Below, piece by piece: positions 33,174 to 42,580 of a stretch of DNA of 64,000 bases. Both the position numbers and the translations under genes were made by a program. This DNA comes from Bacteroidales bacterium (GTDB taxonomy: Bacteria > Bacteroidota > Bacteroidia > Bacteroidales > UBA932). Location of the stretch: contig JAFRZX010000165.1 of assembly GCA_017442315.1 (NCBI GenBank), positions 95,004 through 159,003 on the forward strand, read 5' to 3'. Positions within the stretch are counted from its first letter, which is position 1. Every line of letters starts with the position of its first letter. A model generated the notes under the pieces. It had not been told where the DNA came from and did not search any database. It was given only the letters and a program-made list of their open reading frames with translations.

Positions 33174-33539
33174 ATGAAAGGAAAATTAATTGCAATCGCA
33201 GCTATCGTTGTCGCAGCTGCCCTGTCGATATTCATCTACTTCAAGTTCTTCTTTGTATTCGGAGAAGGAGTAAAGGCCGGTGAGCTGAATTTCGTGGTCT
33301 ATAAAGGCTATGTATTCAAGACTTATGAAGGCCGTGCCATTCAGGCAGGATTCGGCAAAGGCCAGGGAGTGATCCAGTCCTATGAGTTTGATTTTTCCAT
33401 CACGGAGAAGGCAATTGCCGATTCTCTGATGAGGTGTGGCGGAAAGACCGTAGAGCTGCACTATAAGGAATATCTCGGAACTCTCCCATGGAGGGGCAAG
33501 CAGAAATATATTGTAGACAAGATTGTTTCAGTCAGATGA
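33174..33539 (+). CDS. Small membrane-anchored or exported protein of unknown function
   Basis: The 121-residue protein has an N-terminal hydrophobic helix (IAIAAIVVAAALSIFIYF) and a compact exported domain. Its sequence EGVKAGELNFVVYKGYVFKTYEGR, then VELHYKEYLGTLPWRGKQKYIV, resembles a conserved Bacteroidota family. I recall members of that family being labelled 6-phosphogluconate dehydrogenase in databases; nothing here supports that activity, as it has no Rossmann motif and is far too short. Its stop overlaps the next gene's start as ATGA, so it is coupled to the S9 peptidase. Confidence 0.78.
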   Translation: MKGKLIAIAAIVVAAALSIFIYFKFFFVFGEGVKAGELNFVVYKGYVFKTYEGRAIQAGFGKGQGVIQSYEFDFSITEKAIADSLMRCGGKTVELHYKEYLGTLPWRGKQKYIVDKIVSVR

Positions 33540-35521
33540 TGAACCAAAGTATTATGAAAACATTCACAGTCCTGGGCGCTATGTGCCTGGGATTGATTCT
33601 GTCAGCACAGGAAAGTGTGATAGCTACCAGACAGGCCAATTCTGCGTCAGGAAGGATGCTGACTATGGAAGAGACTATCCTGTCACGTTCTCTCTCCCCG
33701 GAAAACCTTTACTGCAGATGGCATGATGATGAAAGCCTTATTGTATTCAAAGACGGAAGCAGCTGGATCTACAACATCAGAAAAGACAAGGAGATCCCAT
33801 ACAGTCATATCGCGTCTGAGCCCAGAGCATTCATAAAAGGACAGAGCATCTACCTGAGGACAGAAGACGGCGGAACCATTCCGATAGCAGAAAGCGAAAG
33901 CGGAGACATCACATACGGGCAATTCGTCAGCCGCAATGAATTCGGCATTGAAGACGGCATATTCTGGGCTCCTGACAGTTCAAAAGTGGCTTTCTACAGA
34001 AAGGATGAAAGCAAAGTGAGCAGATTTCCCCTTCTTGATATAACCACAAGGACCGGAAGTCTGAAGGAAATCAGATATCCTATGGCCGGCATGGACTCTG
34101 AAAATGTACAGGTCGGCATTTATGACATTGAGAACGGTTCTGTCTCATATGTCAAGGCTGATGACTTCGGTTATGACATGTACCTGACCAACATCACATG
34201 GACCCCTGATGCATCCGGACTCTTGATCCAGGTGCTGGACAGGAGTCAGAAGCATATGAGGCTGAACCTCTATGAAACCGGCAGCGGGAATTTCGTCAAG
34301 ACCATACTCACCGAAGACAATGATAAGTACGTTGAGCCTCAGGATCCGGTCTGGTTCGTGAAGGGACGCAATGACCTGATGATCTACCGCACAGACAATA
34401 GACATGGCTACCGCAATCTGTATCTTTGCGACATGGACGGCAACATACGCAGGCTCACTGAAGTTGATGCAGATGTAGCCTATATAGCCAATGATGGAAA
34501 ATACGTATGGTACACCTCAGCAGAGGTCTCACCTGTCGAAAACCATCTTTTCAGGATAAAGATAGACAACGGGAAGACTGAAAGACTTACTTTCGAAGCA
34601 GGCTGGCATGAGATTGCAATGAGTCCGGACTGCAGGCACTACACTGACAGCTGGAGCAGCATTGCTGTACCACGGGTCACCGATCTGTGCACCTCATCAG
34701 GAAAAAGAGTCAGGAATCTCCTCACTGCGGCAGATCCGACTTTGGATTATGCATACACTGAAATATCCCTCGGCACAGTCAGAAGTGCCGATGGGAAATA
34801 TGACAATTACTACAGACTGGTCAAGCCAAAGGATTTCGATCCGGAGAAGAAATATCCTGTCATAGTGTATGTCTACGGAGGACCGCATTCACAGATGGTA
34901 AAGAACACGTTCCTTGCACAATTGAGACGATGGGAAATGTACATGGCTCAAAGAGGGTATCTGGTATATGTCCAGGATAACAGAGGAACCCAGAACAGAG
35001 GGGCAGAATTTGAAAAGGCAATTCACAGGCAGTGCGGTCAGGCAGAAATGGCTGATCAGATGGCAGGAGTGAACATGCTCCTGGAACTCCCATATGTTGA
35101 CAAGGAAAGGATCGGTGTCCATGGTTGGAGCTATGGTGGCTTCATGACCATATCACTCATGACAAACTACCCTGATATATTCAAGGTCGGGGTTGCAGGA
35201 GGTCCTGTCATAGACTGGAAATGGTATGAAGTGATGTACGGAGAACGATATATGGGTCATCCGGATGAAAATCCGGAAGGATATGCCATGACCAGCCTTA
35301 TCAATAAAGCCAGAAACCTTAAAGGCAAGTTGCTTATATGTCAGGGAGCCATTGATCCAGTGGTCGTATGGCAGCACAGTCTAAGTTTCATCAGGGAATG
35401 CATAATCCACAACATACAGGTAGACTACTTCCCATACCCATGCGCCGAGCATAATGTCATGGGAAAGGACAGAGTGCATCTTCATGACAAGATCACCACG
35501 TATTTTGAAGACTATCTATAG
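33536..35521 (+). CDS. Dipeptidyl peptidase IV-like S9 family serine peptidase, exported
   Basis: I chose the ATG at 33536, which overlaps the previous stop as ATGA (next ATGs at 33539 and 33554 are alternatives); 661 residues. A signal peptide (MKTFTVLGAMCLGLILSA) leads to an eight-bladed propeller domain (about 60-400, with FSLPLLDI-like repeats such as DSSKVAFYRKDE), then the alpha/beta-hydrolase domain. The catalytic triad is Ser532 in HGWSYGGF, Asp607 in GAIDPVV and His639 in CAEHNVMG. DPP-IV enzymes remove dipeptides after Pro or Ala from peptide N-termini in the periplasm. The 3' end overlaps the convergent gene by 10 bases. Confidence 0.92.
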   Translation: MMNQSIMKTFTVLGAMCLGLILSAQESVIATRQANSASGRMLTMEETILSRSLSPENLYCRWHDDESLIVFKDGSSWIYNIRKDKEIPYSHIASEPRAFIKGQSIYLRTEDGGTIPIAESESGDITYGQFVSRNEFGIEDGIFWAPDSSKVAFYRKDESKVSRFPLLDITTRTGSLKEIRYPMAGMDSENVQVGIYDIENGSVSYVKADDFGYDMYLTNITWTPDASGLLIQVLDRSQKHMRLNLYETGSGNFVKTILTEDNDKYVEPQDPVWFVKGRNDLMIYRTDNRHGYRNLYLCDMDGNIRRLTEVDADVAYIANDGKYVWYTSAEVSPVENHLFRIKIDNGKTERLTFEAGWHEIAMSPDCRHYTDSWSSIAVPRVTDLCTSSGKRVRNLLTAADPTLDYAYTEISLGTVRSADGKYDNYYRLVKPKDFDPEKKYPVIVYVYGGPHSQMVKNTFLAQLRRWEMYMAQRGYLVYVQDNRGTQNRGAEFEKAIHRQCGQAEMADQMAGVNMLLELPYVDKERIGVHGWSYGGFMTISLMTNYPDIFKVGVAGGPVIDWKWYEVMYGERYMGHPDENPEGYAMTSLINKARNLKGKLLICQGAIDPVVVWQHSLSFIRECIIHNIQVDYFPYPCAEHNVMGKDRVHLHDKITTYFEDYL

Positions 35522-36222
35522 CGGAACTCTGAGTGATGGCGGTTCTGAAACGGTATCGGAGCCACTGAGGTTCCTATGCTGATGATGAACTCCCCTACTA
35601 CAAAGGATGTCTGCGCACCGAAAGAAAAGACTTCCGGTGTGGCAGGCATTCTTATTGCTGCCCCGTCTCCAGACAAATCAGGAAACATTACAGGCGAATA
35701 TACCGCTACCGACTGGAAATACTGAGTCCAGAATATTATTGAAACCAGTTCAGAAGGATTCCAGACAAAACCGTCTCTTGTGCCCATACCCCAGTTGTTC
35801 CCCATCGTTCCCATCTGAGCTCCATACAGAATGCCCGACATGAAATAGAATTTCTTGCCTATCTTGATAGTATTGCCTACCATCATCTGTTCAGATATGA
35901 ACAACTGCGGAAGGTCTATCAGAAAAGCACCGTTCAGAGTAGAGAAGAACCGTTCCGGATGTACCTGATCGTACGCACCGACACCTAACACACTACTATT
36001 GCCGGTTGCAGACAATACATGGACCACAGGTCTGAGAAGAGGGGCGGCAATCCAAGGCTGCAATCCGCGTAGACGGTCCCTGGGAATGAAGAGCTGAGGA
36101 GAAAGCAGGTCTGGAACAGGACGCGGCACACTTTCGTCACCGGCATGTGATTCCTGTCCGTTCAATCGCATGACAGGAATCAATATAATCAATATCATGA
36201 GTTTTCTGTACATTTCCAACAA
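35512..36222 (-). CDS. Exported protein of unknown function, probable outer-membrane association
   Basis: The 236-residue protein begins with a signal-peptide-like stretch (MLEMYRKLMILIILIPVMRLNGQ; the real start may be the second or third ATG). The mature part is rich in aromatic and small residues with alternating strands in the last 130 residues (FYFMSGILYGAQMG, FSFGAQTSFVVGEFIISIG), as in short beta-barrels. I do not recognise a named family. It stands alone, with its end overlapping the convergent peptidase gene by 10 bases. Confidence 0.65.
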   Translation of the reverse strand: MLEMYRKLMILIILIPVMRLNGQESHAGDESVPRPVPDLLSPQLFIPRDRLRGLQPWIAAPLLRPVVHVLSATGNSSVLGVGAYDQVHPERFFSTLNGAFLIDLPQLFISEQMMVGNTIKIGKKFYFMSGILYGAQMGTMGNNWGMGTRDGFVWNPSELVSIIFWTQYFQSVAVYSPVMFPDLSGDGAAIRMPATPEVFSFGAQTSFVVGEFIISIGTSVAPIPFQNRHHSEFRYR

Positions 36223-36358
36223 TTCAAGAAATCATCATAGGGCAACTACTATGCCCCGATAAATTTACGGTACCAATTGTTTTAATTCTGCATTTATTAT
36301 AAATTTGCTCCGTTTTTCCAAAAAGGAAAGACTAGGGAAACACATTGTTTTTCGGTCA

Positions 36359-36366
36359 TAAGTTTG
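36359..36366 (+). promoter_or_regulatory. -7 promoter box (TAAGTTTG) of the serine dehydratase operon
   Basis: A perfect TAnnTTTG match whose transcript would start just before the palindrome at 36377-36421. A second possible box, TAAATTTG, lies at 36300-36307. Confidence 0.5.
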
Positions 36367-36376
36367 AAAGTCATTA

Positions 36377-36421
36377 AGAAGCTGTTTAATTTTTTATCAA
36401 CATAAATTTCAAACAACTTCT
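36377..36421 (+). repeat. AGAAGCTGTTT-type palindrome in the sdaA leader
   Basis: AGAAGCTGTTTAATTT (36377-36392) pairs with AAATTTCAAACAACTTCT (36404-36421), with one mismatch and a small bulge; it ends 17 bases before the start codon. In mRNA it would form a hairpin right after the expected 5' end. Confidence 0.55.
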
Positions 36422-36438
36422 AAACCACAGCAATTGTA

Positions 36439-37695
36439 ATGAAATCGATAAGAGACGTCTATAAAATCGGCAAAGGTCCATCAAGCAGTCATACGATGGG
36501 CCCGTTCAAAGCCGTAAGGAATTACCTTGAGCATCATCATGATGCTGATCATATCCATGTGACACTGTATGGTTCATTGGCTGCAACAGGGAAAGGCCAC
36601 CTCACAGACAAAGCAATAGAGGAAGCTTTTACAACGTGGAAATGGACTGACAAAGAAACTCTTGAAAGCAATGACAGGAGAAGCGGAGACGTGACCATAG
36701 AGTGGAGACCTAAAGAGAATCTGCAGCTTCATCCCAACGGCATGAAGATAGCTTCCGTCAATATTGATGGTGACCTATACGACAGATGGACCTACTACAG
36801 CATAGGAGGCGGTGATATTATATGTATGGATAACCCTATAGAAGAAGACGGGGCTGATGACATATACGAACTGACAACACTGAAAGACATAATGAACTGG
36901 TGCAATGCCAACGGGAAATCTTACTGGGAATATGTAGATGAGCATGAAGGCAATACATTCGGATTCTGGGAATATCTGGAGCTGGTATGGAAAGTCATGA
37001 GGAAAGCCGTCGAAAGAGGTATTGACCAGGAAGGCGCTCTGCCCGGTCCATTGAATATGAGACGTAAGGCATCAAGCTATTTCATAAGGGCAGAAGGCTA
37101 TGGAGATGTCCTTCGCACAAGAGGTCTCATATTTGCATACGCGCTTGCCGTAAGTGAGGAGAATGCAAGCGGCGGGACTATTGTCACTGCCCCGACATGC
37201 GGGTCATGCGGTGTCCTTCCCGGAGTTCTTTACCATCTCCAGAAAGTGTACAATTTCAGTGACCAGAGAATCATAAGAGCACTTGCAACTGCCGGAATCG
37301 TAGGTACAATAGTAAAGAATAATGCATCTGTATCAGGGGCAGAGGTCGGATGCCAGGGGGAAGTCGGAGTAGCATGTGCAATGGCTGCCGCTGCAGTAAC
37401 ACAACTTATGGGAGGCAGTCCATCTCAGATAGAATATGCTGCTGAAATGGGTCTGGAACATCACTTGGGACTTACATGCGATCCGGTAGGCGGACTTGTG
37501 CAGATACCTTGCATCGAAAGGAATGCATATGCTGCGGCACGAGCCCTTGATGCCAGCATATATGCTCTTTACACTGACGGACGACACAGGGTTTCATTCG
37601 ACCAGGCCGTAGAAGTCATGAAACAGACAGGAAATGATCTGCCTTCACTATACAAGGAAACAAGCGAAGGCGGACTTGCCAAAGCACTGGAATAA
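36439..37695 (+). CDS. sdaA: L-serine ammonia-lyase (iron-sulfur, single chain)
   Basis: The 418-residue enzyme fuses both domains of the Fe/S serine dehydratase. The start has KIGKGPSSSHTMGPFKAV, the typical beta-domain opening. The alpha domain carries TAPTCGSCGVLPGV, SGAEVGCQGEVGVACAMAAAA and GLTCDPVGGLVQIPCIERN, which hold the Cys ligands of the oxygen-labile 4Fe-4S cluster. It deaminates serine to pyruvate and ammonia. A hairpin-forming repeat in the leader may affect its expression. A 14-base gap joins it to an unknown gene. Confidence 0.95.
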   Translation: MKSIRDVYKIGKGPSSSHTMGPFKAVRNYLEHHHDADHIHVTLYGSLAATGKGHLTDKAIEEAFTTWKWTDKETLESNDRRSGDVTIEWRPKENLQLHPNGMKIASVNIDGDLYDRWTYYSIGGGDIICMDNPIEEDGADDIYELTTLKDIMNWCNANGKSYWEYVDEHEGNTFGFWEYLELVWKVMRKAVERGIDQEGALPGPLNMRRKASSYFIRAEGYGDVLRTRGLIFAYALAVSEENASGGTIVTAPTCGSCGVLPGVLYHLQKVYNFSDQRIIRALATAGIVGTIVKNNASVSGAEVGCQGEVGVACAMAAAAVTQLMGGSPSQIEYAAEMGLEHHLGLTCDPVGGLVQIPCIERNAYAAARALDASIYALYTDGRHRVSFDQAVEVMKQTGNDLPSLYKETSEGGLAKALE

Positions 37696-37709
37696 AAAGA
37701 GGCAGAGAC

Positions 37710-38354
37710 ATGGCAGGTAGAAAATTCGATACATGCTTTTTTGAACGATATGCCCAGGTCAGTCTGGAGACACTGCTTGGGCATCATTATTCCGACCTGA
37801 TCAATGAAGACAGGCCTGACCTTCAGAAACCTGACCACAGTCTCGGAATCGAGGTAACCCGCGCCATGGAGCCAAAGAAAGATGCAGCAATGAAAATGCT
37901 GAAGGAAATGGCTGGAATTCCAACTGACGAAGAAGACAAGGAAGATGTTGACCGGATTATCTCAAGCGGATACGGATACGGTCTTCAGGACGGACGCTAT
38001 ATCGGACACCTTGAATATGACTACTGGGCTTTGGCCCTACCCCTGCGCAGAATAATAGAAAGCAAAGTGAGCAAAGTAGGATCCGGATTCTATGGAGACT
38101 TCAATGAATTCGGTCTGTATATATTCTGCAAGGACAATCTTACCGAAGAAGAGGTCAGGCTGACTATGGAATATACATGGGATCTGCAACGCAACCTGGA
38201 TTTAAAGTATTCAACCTTATATCTTTCGCTAATTGACAGGCTCTACGTCTGCGACCTTGGACAAGCGGACCGTATGCTCCATGAAACAAAATACACATCC
38301 TACGAAATAAGCCGCAGGATGTGCAAAGAGTTTTTTCTGAAATCTCTTGATTAG
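37710..38354 (+). CDS. Unknown protein with possible nuclease-like (PD-(D/E)XK-type) N-terminal motif, sdaA operon
   Basis: The 214-residue soluble protein has no signal peptide. Residues 33-57 read DRPDLQKPDHSLGIEVTRAM, where PDL, a later Asp and the hydrophobic-E-V-T strand resemble the core of PD-(D/E)XK-fold proteins; this is a weak motif-level resemblance. The rest is helical with a YGDFNEFGLYIFCKDN strand segment. I do not recognise the family. It is 14 bases after sdaA and so probably cotranscribed. Its last 4 bases overlap the convergent pyrF. Confidence 0.72.
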   Translation: MAGRKFDTCFFERYAQVSLETLLGHHYSDLINEDRPDLQKPDHSLGIEVTRAMEPKKDAAMKMLKEMAGIPTDEEDKEDVDRIISSGYGYGLQDGRYIGHLEYDYWALALPLRRIIESKVSKVGSGFYGDFNEFGLYIFCKDNLTEEEVRLTMEYTWDLQRNLDLKYSTLYLSLIDRLYVCDLGQADRMLHETKYTSYEISRRMCKEFFLKSLD

Positions 38355-39193
38355 AGATTCGCTGTCCTGGATGCTGCCTCAGCTGCAGCCCTAGCGAAGT
38401 TTTCCGTTCCGTCTGCGTAAAGAATCCCACGTGATGAATTGATCAGCAGACCTCCGTATCCATTGGCTCCATGCGCGATGACCTCTTCTGCCGAACCTCC
38501 CTGGGCACCGACACCCGGCACAAGAAAGAAGTTGTCAGGACAGAAACTGCGAAGTTCCTCAAGTTTGTCAGCCTTGGTTGCCCCAACGACAAACATCATA
38601 TTGTCCGGATCAGAGATTTCCATCATTTCTTCCATGACAGCGCGATATAAAGGTTTACCGTCCTTAACGGCATTCTGGAACTGATATGCCGATGCATTGG
38701 AGGTCAGAGCCAGCACTATCGCCCATTTATCCTTATACTCAAGAAATGGAGTCACACTGTCTGCACCCATATAAGGAGCAATGGTCACTGCATCAAAATC
38801 CATTTCCTCAAAAAATGCCTTAGCATACATCTTTGCAGTATTTCCTATGTCGCCGCGCTTGGCATCTGCAATAAGGAAGATTTCCGGATACTTGGTCCTG
38901 ATGTAATCCACTGTAGCATCGAGAGCCCGCATACCATCTAAACCATAGCACTCATAGAATGCCAGATTCGGCTTATAGGCAACACAGTGGGCAGCAGTCG
39001 CATCGACAATTGCCTTGTTGAACTCGACAATAGCGCGAGCCTTTCCTTTGAAAAGTTCACCCTTGACTGCAAGTTCACCATGTCTGGCAAGTGACTTAAT
39101 ATGCTCAGGCATCTTGTCGAAATCAACATCCAGCCCTACACAAAGCATACTCTTCTTATCAACAATCTGCTGATATAATTCCTTTCTATTCAT
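38351..39193 (-). CDS. pyrF: Orotidine 5'-phosphate decarboxylase (type 2)
   Basis: The 280-residue TIM-barrel enzyme shows the type 2 (long) family form. It has LCVGLDVDFDKMPEHI near residue 17, VAYKPNLAFYE near 71, the catalytic DAKRGDIGNTAKMYAK with Asp110, Lys112 and Asp115, and VPGVGAQGGSAEEV near the C-terminus. It makes UMP from OMP in pyrimidine synthesis. It is the last gene on this side; 69 bases separate it from the M20 gene. No other pyr gene is in the window. Confidence 0.95.
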   Translation of the reverse strand: MNRKELYQQIVDKKSMLCVGLDVDFDKMPEHIKSLARHGELAVKGELFKGKARAIVEFNKAIVDATAAHCVAYKPNLAFYECYGLDGMRALDATVDYIRTKYPEIFLIADAKRGDIGNTAKMYAKAFFEEMDFDAVTIAPYMGADSVTPFLEYKDKWAIVLALTSNASAYQFQNAVKDGKPLYRAVMEEMMEISDPDNMMFVVGATKADKLEELRSFCPDNFFLVPGVGAQGGSAEEVIAHGANGYGGLLINSSRGILYADGTENFARAAAEAASRTANL

Positions 39194-39262
39194 AATGACA
39201 TGTAATTTTTCTATATCACAATGTTCCCCTAGTCCATGGAAGACTTAGACACCAGACCTGTT

Positions 39263-40615
39263 CTACAATCGGTAATACCTATAGAACAAGGCTATGGCTT
39301 CCATACCTGCAAAGAACTGCTTCAACAGATAACTCTCATTAGGCGAATGAATTGTATCACGTTCAAGACCGAAGCCCATCAATAGAGGATCTACCTTAAG
39401 GATACGCTGAAGATCAGCAAGAACAGGGATGGAACCACCGCCACGAGAAGGTACAGGCTCAATACCATATACTTCTGTCATCGCTCTTTCTGCTGCCTTA
39501 TATGCAGGTGAAGATATCGGTATAAGGAAACCGTCACCTCCGTGATGAGGAATAACCTCCACCTTCACATAATCAGGAGCGATAGCCCTGAAATGCTCGG
39601 AAAACAATCTTGTAATGGTAGCACTATCCTGGTTCGGAACCAGCCTCATGGATATCTTCGCATGAGCGACAGACGGAAGTACAGTCTTCGCTCCTTCTCC
39701 GGTATAACCGCCCCATATTCCGTTGACATCAAGGCAAGGACGGATACCGGTACGCTCCAATGTGCTGTAGCCTGCTTCTCCCTTTACCTCATTGATACCA
39801 AGGAACTCCTTATACTCTTCCATATCGAAAGGAGCACGGGAAAGTTTTGCCCTGTCTTCATCGGAAAGGAGGACCACATCATCATAGAATCCCTTTATCG
39901 TAATATGGCCGTCTTTATCGATAAGAGAAGATATCATGTCACACAGGACATTTATCGGGTTCGCTACTGCTCCTCCATAATGACCTGAATGAAGGTCCTT
40001 GTTCGGTCCCGTAACCTTTACCTCGACATATGACAATCCACGCATGCCACAATTGATCGATGGTACTGTTTCTGAAATCATGGTCGTATCTGAGACCAGG
40101 ATGATGTCAGAAGCAAGAAGTTCCTTATTTTCCATAGCCCATGCCGCCAGAGAGGGACTACCTATTTCCTCCTCTCCTTCCAGAATGAACTTGACATTAT
40201 GTTTCAGCAATCCTTCACGTACCATGAATTCAAAGGCCTTGATATGCATGAAAAGCTGTCCTTTATCATCATTGGCTCCTCTAGCATAAATAGCTCCGTT
40301 ACGTATTTCAGGTTCAAAAGGATCTGAATGCCAAAGTTCGACAGGATCTATCGGCTGCACATCATAATGACCGTACACCAACACCGTAGGAAACGACGGA
40401 TCTGTAATTTTCTGACCGAACACAAGCGGATGACCTGCTGTAGGATACACGGAAGCCTCATCTGCCCCTGCTTCGAGAAGCAGTTCAACAAGTCTCTCGG
40501 CACAATGCTGCATATCCGGCTTGTGCTGCTCCAGAGAACTGACAGAAGGTATTCTTAAAAGAGAAAACAATTCTTCAAGGAATCTATCCTTGTTGGTTTC
40601 GATATAGTGTTTCAT
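39263..40615 (-). CDS. M20-family dipeptidase
   Basis: The 450-residue cytoplasmic metallopeptidase has the M20 metal-site motifs in order: LVYGHYDVQP (His and Asp), ARGANDDKGQ, LEGEEEIGSP (catalytic Glu), SDTTM and, near the C-terminus, GLERDTIHSPNES. A lid domain with RSGLSYVEVKVTGPNKDLHSG-like sequence (GLSYVEVKVTGP, DLHSGHYGG) lies between residues 190 and 310. Length fits the CNDP/DUG1-type dipeptidases. It lies 11 bases downstream of clpX and may be cotranscribed with it. Confidence 0.92.
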   Translation of the reverse strand: MKHYIETNKDRFLEELFSLLRIPSVSSLEQHKPDMQHCAERLVELLLEAGADEASVYPTAGHPLVFGQKITDPSFPTVLVYGHYDVQPIDPVELWHSDPFEPEIRNGAIYARGANDDKGQLFMHIKAFEFMVREGLLKHNVKFILEGEEEIGSPSLAAWAMENKELLASDIILVSDTTMISETVPSINCGMRGLSYVEVKVTGPNKDLHSGHYGGAVANPINVLCDMISSLIDKDGHITIKGFYDDVVLLSDEDRAKLSRAPFDMEEYKEFLGINEVKGEAGYSTLERTGIRPCLDVNGIWGGYTGEGAKTVLPSVAHAKISMRLVPNQDSATITRLFSEHFRAIAPDYVKVEVIPHHGGDGFLIPISSPAYKAAERAMTEVYGIEPVPSRGGGSIPVLADLQRILKVDPLLMGFGLERDTIHSPNESYLLKQFFAGMEAIALFYRYYRL

Positions 40616-40626
40616 AAAATGTGGTA

Positions 40627-41841
40627 TTATTTTTCTTTCAGCTTCGACTTTGCATACGACAAGGTCAGACGGAAAGTCTTTCTGGAGGATGACGGTGCAT
40701 CATACATAGCATCAGTCATTATGGCCTCGCAGATAGAGCGCAGCCCACGTGCTCCAAGCTTGTTCTCTATTGAAGTATCAACTATAAGGTCCAGAACTTC
40801 AGGCTCCACCGTCAGTTTGATTCCATCCAGTTCAAAAATCTTCTCATACTGACGCAGCAAGGCATTCTTCGGTTCAGTAAGAATAAGCTTGAGAGCATCC
40901 CTGTCCAGATTATCAAGATAAGTAATGACAGGAAGACGTCCGATTATCTCCGGTATCAGGCCATAAGCTCTCAGATCCTGGGCTTCAACATATTTAAGAA
41001 GATTATCCTTATCTATCTTCTTCTTGCCTGTGGCCCCGAAGCCTATCACTTGTGTATTCAATCTCTGGGCTATCCTTTTCTCTATTCCCTCAAAGGCACC
41101 CCCACAGATAAAGAGAATATTCTGAGTGTTCACATGAAGGAATTCCTGTTCAGGATGCTTTCTGCCTCCCTTAGGCGGAACATTTACCACGCTCCCTTCC
41201 AGAAGTTTGAGCATTGCCTGCTGCACACCCTCACCGGACACATCGCGGGTTATGGATGGATTATCACTCTTACGCGCAATCTTATCTATTTCATCAATAA
41301 AGACAATACCCCTTTCTGCACGCGCAACATCATAATCGGCTTCCTGAAGAAGGCGGGACAAAATGCTTTCCACATCTTCACCCACATAACCTGCTTCTGT
41401 AAGAACGGTAGCATCCACTATTGTGAACGGAACATTCAGCAGCTTAGCTATAGTCTTAGCCAATAATGTCTTTCCTGTACCGGTAGGTCCCACCATAAGG
41501 ATATTGGACTTCTCCAGTTCAAATTCAGCATCATCGGAAAGATTGTTGTTTATCCTCTTATAGTGGTTGTAAACTGCAACTGAAAGCAGCTTCTTGGCCC
41601 TGTCCTGTCCTATCACATATTGATCCAGATAATCATGGATCTCTTTCGGTTTGTGCAGACTTTCCACCTTTGAGGGCAAAGAAGACTTTGCAGACCTGTC
41701 ATAATCCTTAAGATAATCACCGGCTAGCTTGACACATTCAGAACATATGCACGCATCCATTCCCTGAAGCAACAACTGCACTTCCTTCTCGTTCCTTCCG
41801 CAGAACATGCAGTATCTGCCTGATTTTCTTTCCTTAGCCAT
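40627..41841 (-). CDS. clpX: ATP-dependent Clp protease ATP-binding subunit ClpX
   Basis: The 404-residue AAA+ unfoldase starts with the zinc-binding domain: Cys11-x2-Cys14 and Cys33-x2-Cys36. It continues with [21 protein letters not shown], Walker [12 protein letters not shown], Walker [11 protein letters not shown] and the ClpP-contact loop region near [10 protein letters not shown]. It recognises, unfolds and feeds substrates to ClpP. Its start overlaps the end of clpP by 8 bases, the normal arrangement. An M20 peptidase gene follows 11 bases later. Confidence 0.97.
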   Translation of the reverse strand: MAKERKSGRYCMFCGRNEKEVQLLLQGMDACICSECVKLAGDYLKDYDRSAKSSLPSKVESLHKPKEIHDYLDQYVIGQDRAKKLLSVAVYNHYKRINNNLSDDAEFELEKSNILMVGPTGTGKTLLAKTIAKLLNVPFTIVDATVLTEAGYVGEDVESILSRLLQEADYDVARAERGIVFIDEIDKIARKSDNPSITRDVSGEGVQQAMLKLLEGSVVNVPPKGGRKHPEQEFLHVNTQNILFICGGAFEGIEKRIAQRLNTQVIGFGATGKKKIDKDNLLKYVEAQDLRAYGLIPEIIGRLPVITYLDNLDRDALKLILTEPKNALLRQYEKIFELDGIKLTVEPEVLDLIVDTSIENKLGARGLRSICEAIMTDAMYDAPSSSRKTFRLTLSYAKSKLKEK

Positions 41842-42511
41842 TCTTCTTTCTCTTTGTCAGGATTTCGTCAATCATTCCGTACTCAAGCGCCTCAGCAGAT
41901 GACATCCAGAAATCCCGGTCACCATCAGCATAGATCTTCTCTATCGGCTGTCCTGAGTGCTCAGCTATGATAGAATACAATTCCTCTCTTGTCTTTTCAA
42001 TCTCCTGAGCTGCAATAAGTATATCCGATGCCTGGCCTCTTGCACCTCCCAAAGGCTGATGTATCATGACTCTGGAATGCGGCAACGCAGAACGTTTGCC
42101 ATGGGCTCCTGCGCAAAGAAGAACCGACCCCATAGACGCCGCCATTCCGGTACAGATGGTTGCTACATCCGGTTCTATCAGCTGCATGGTATCATATATC
42201 CCCAATCCGGAAGACACCTGTCCGCCTGGAGTATTGATATACAGGGAAATATCGCTTGAAGAGTCGTTTGATGCAAGAAAAAGAAGCTGAGCCTGGATAA
42301 TATTCGCAACATCGTCATCAATCGGAACCCCCAGAAAGATTATCCTGTCCATCATCAGGCGACTGAACACATCCATGGAAGCAACGTTAAACTTCCTTTC
42401 TTCGATAATAGTAGGGTTGATGTAAGCATCAAGCACCGAGTTGTACCTGTGCATGGTCATAGAACTGATGCCATGCTCAAGTCTTGCATATCTGTCAAAT
42501 TCCTTATTCAT
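41834..42511 (-). CDS. clpP: ATP-dependent Clp protease proteolytic subunit ClpP
   Basis: The 225-residue protein has the serine protease triad Ser126 ([10 protein letters not shown]), His151 ([10 protein letters not shown]) and Asp200 (DGDRDFW). An N-terminal extension of about 30 residues precedes the mature region, as in other ClpP precursors. It forms the proteolytic barrel used by ClpX, encoded immediately downstream with an 8-base overlap. The trigger factor gene lies 69 bases upstream, separated by a hairpin. I see no TAnnTTTG box in that gap. Confidence 0.96.
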   Translation of the reverse strand: MNKEFDRYARLEHGISSMTMHRYNSVLDAYINPTIIEERKFNVASMDVFSRLMMDRIIFLGVPIDDDVANIIQAQLLFLASNDSSSDISLYINTPGGQVSSGLGIYDTMQLIEPDVATICTGMAASMGSVLLCAGAHGKRSALPHSRVMIHQPLGGARGQASDILIAAQEIEKTREELYSIIAEHSGQPIEKIYADGDRDFWMSSAEALEYGMIDEILTKRKKNG

Positions 42512-42543
42512 ATCTATACATTATACTTCCCGAACCAAAACAA

Positions 42544-42568
42544 AAGGCCAGCTTTGCGAGCCGGCCTT
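42544..42568 (-). terminator. Terminator or attenuator between tig and clpP
   Basis: AAGGCCAGC and GCCGGCCTT pair over 9 bases with one mismatch around a short loop. On the minus strand it is followed by TTGTTTTGG. It separates tig from clpPX, perhaps only partly. Confidence 0.7.
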
Positions 42569-42580
42569 AGATGGTTCATA

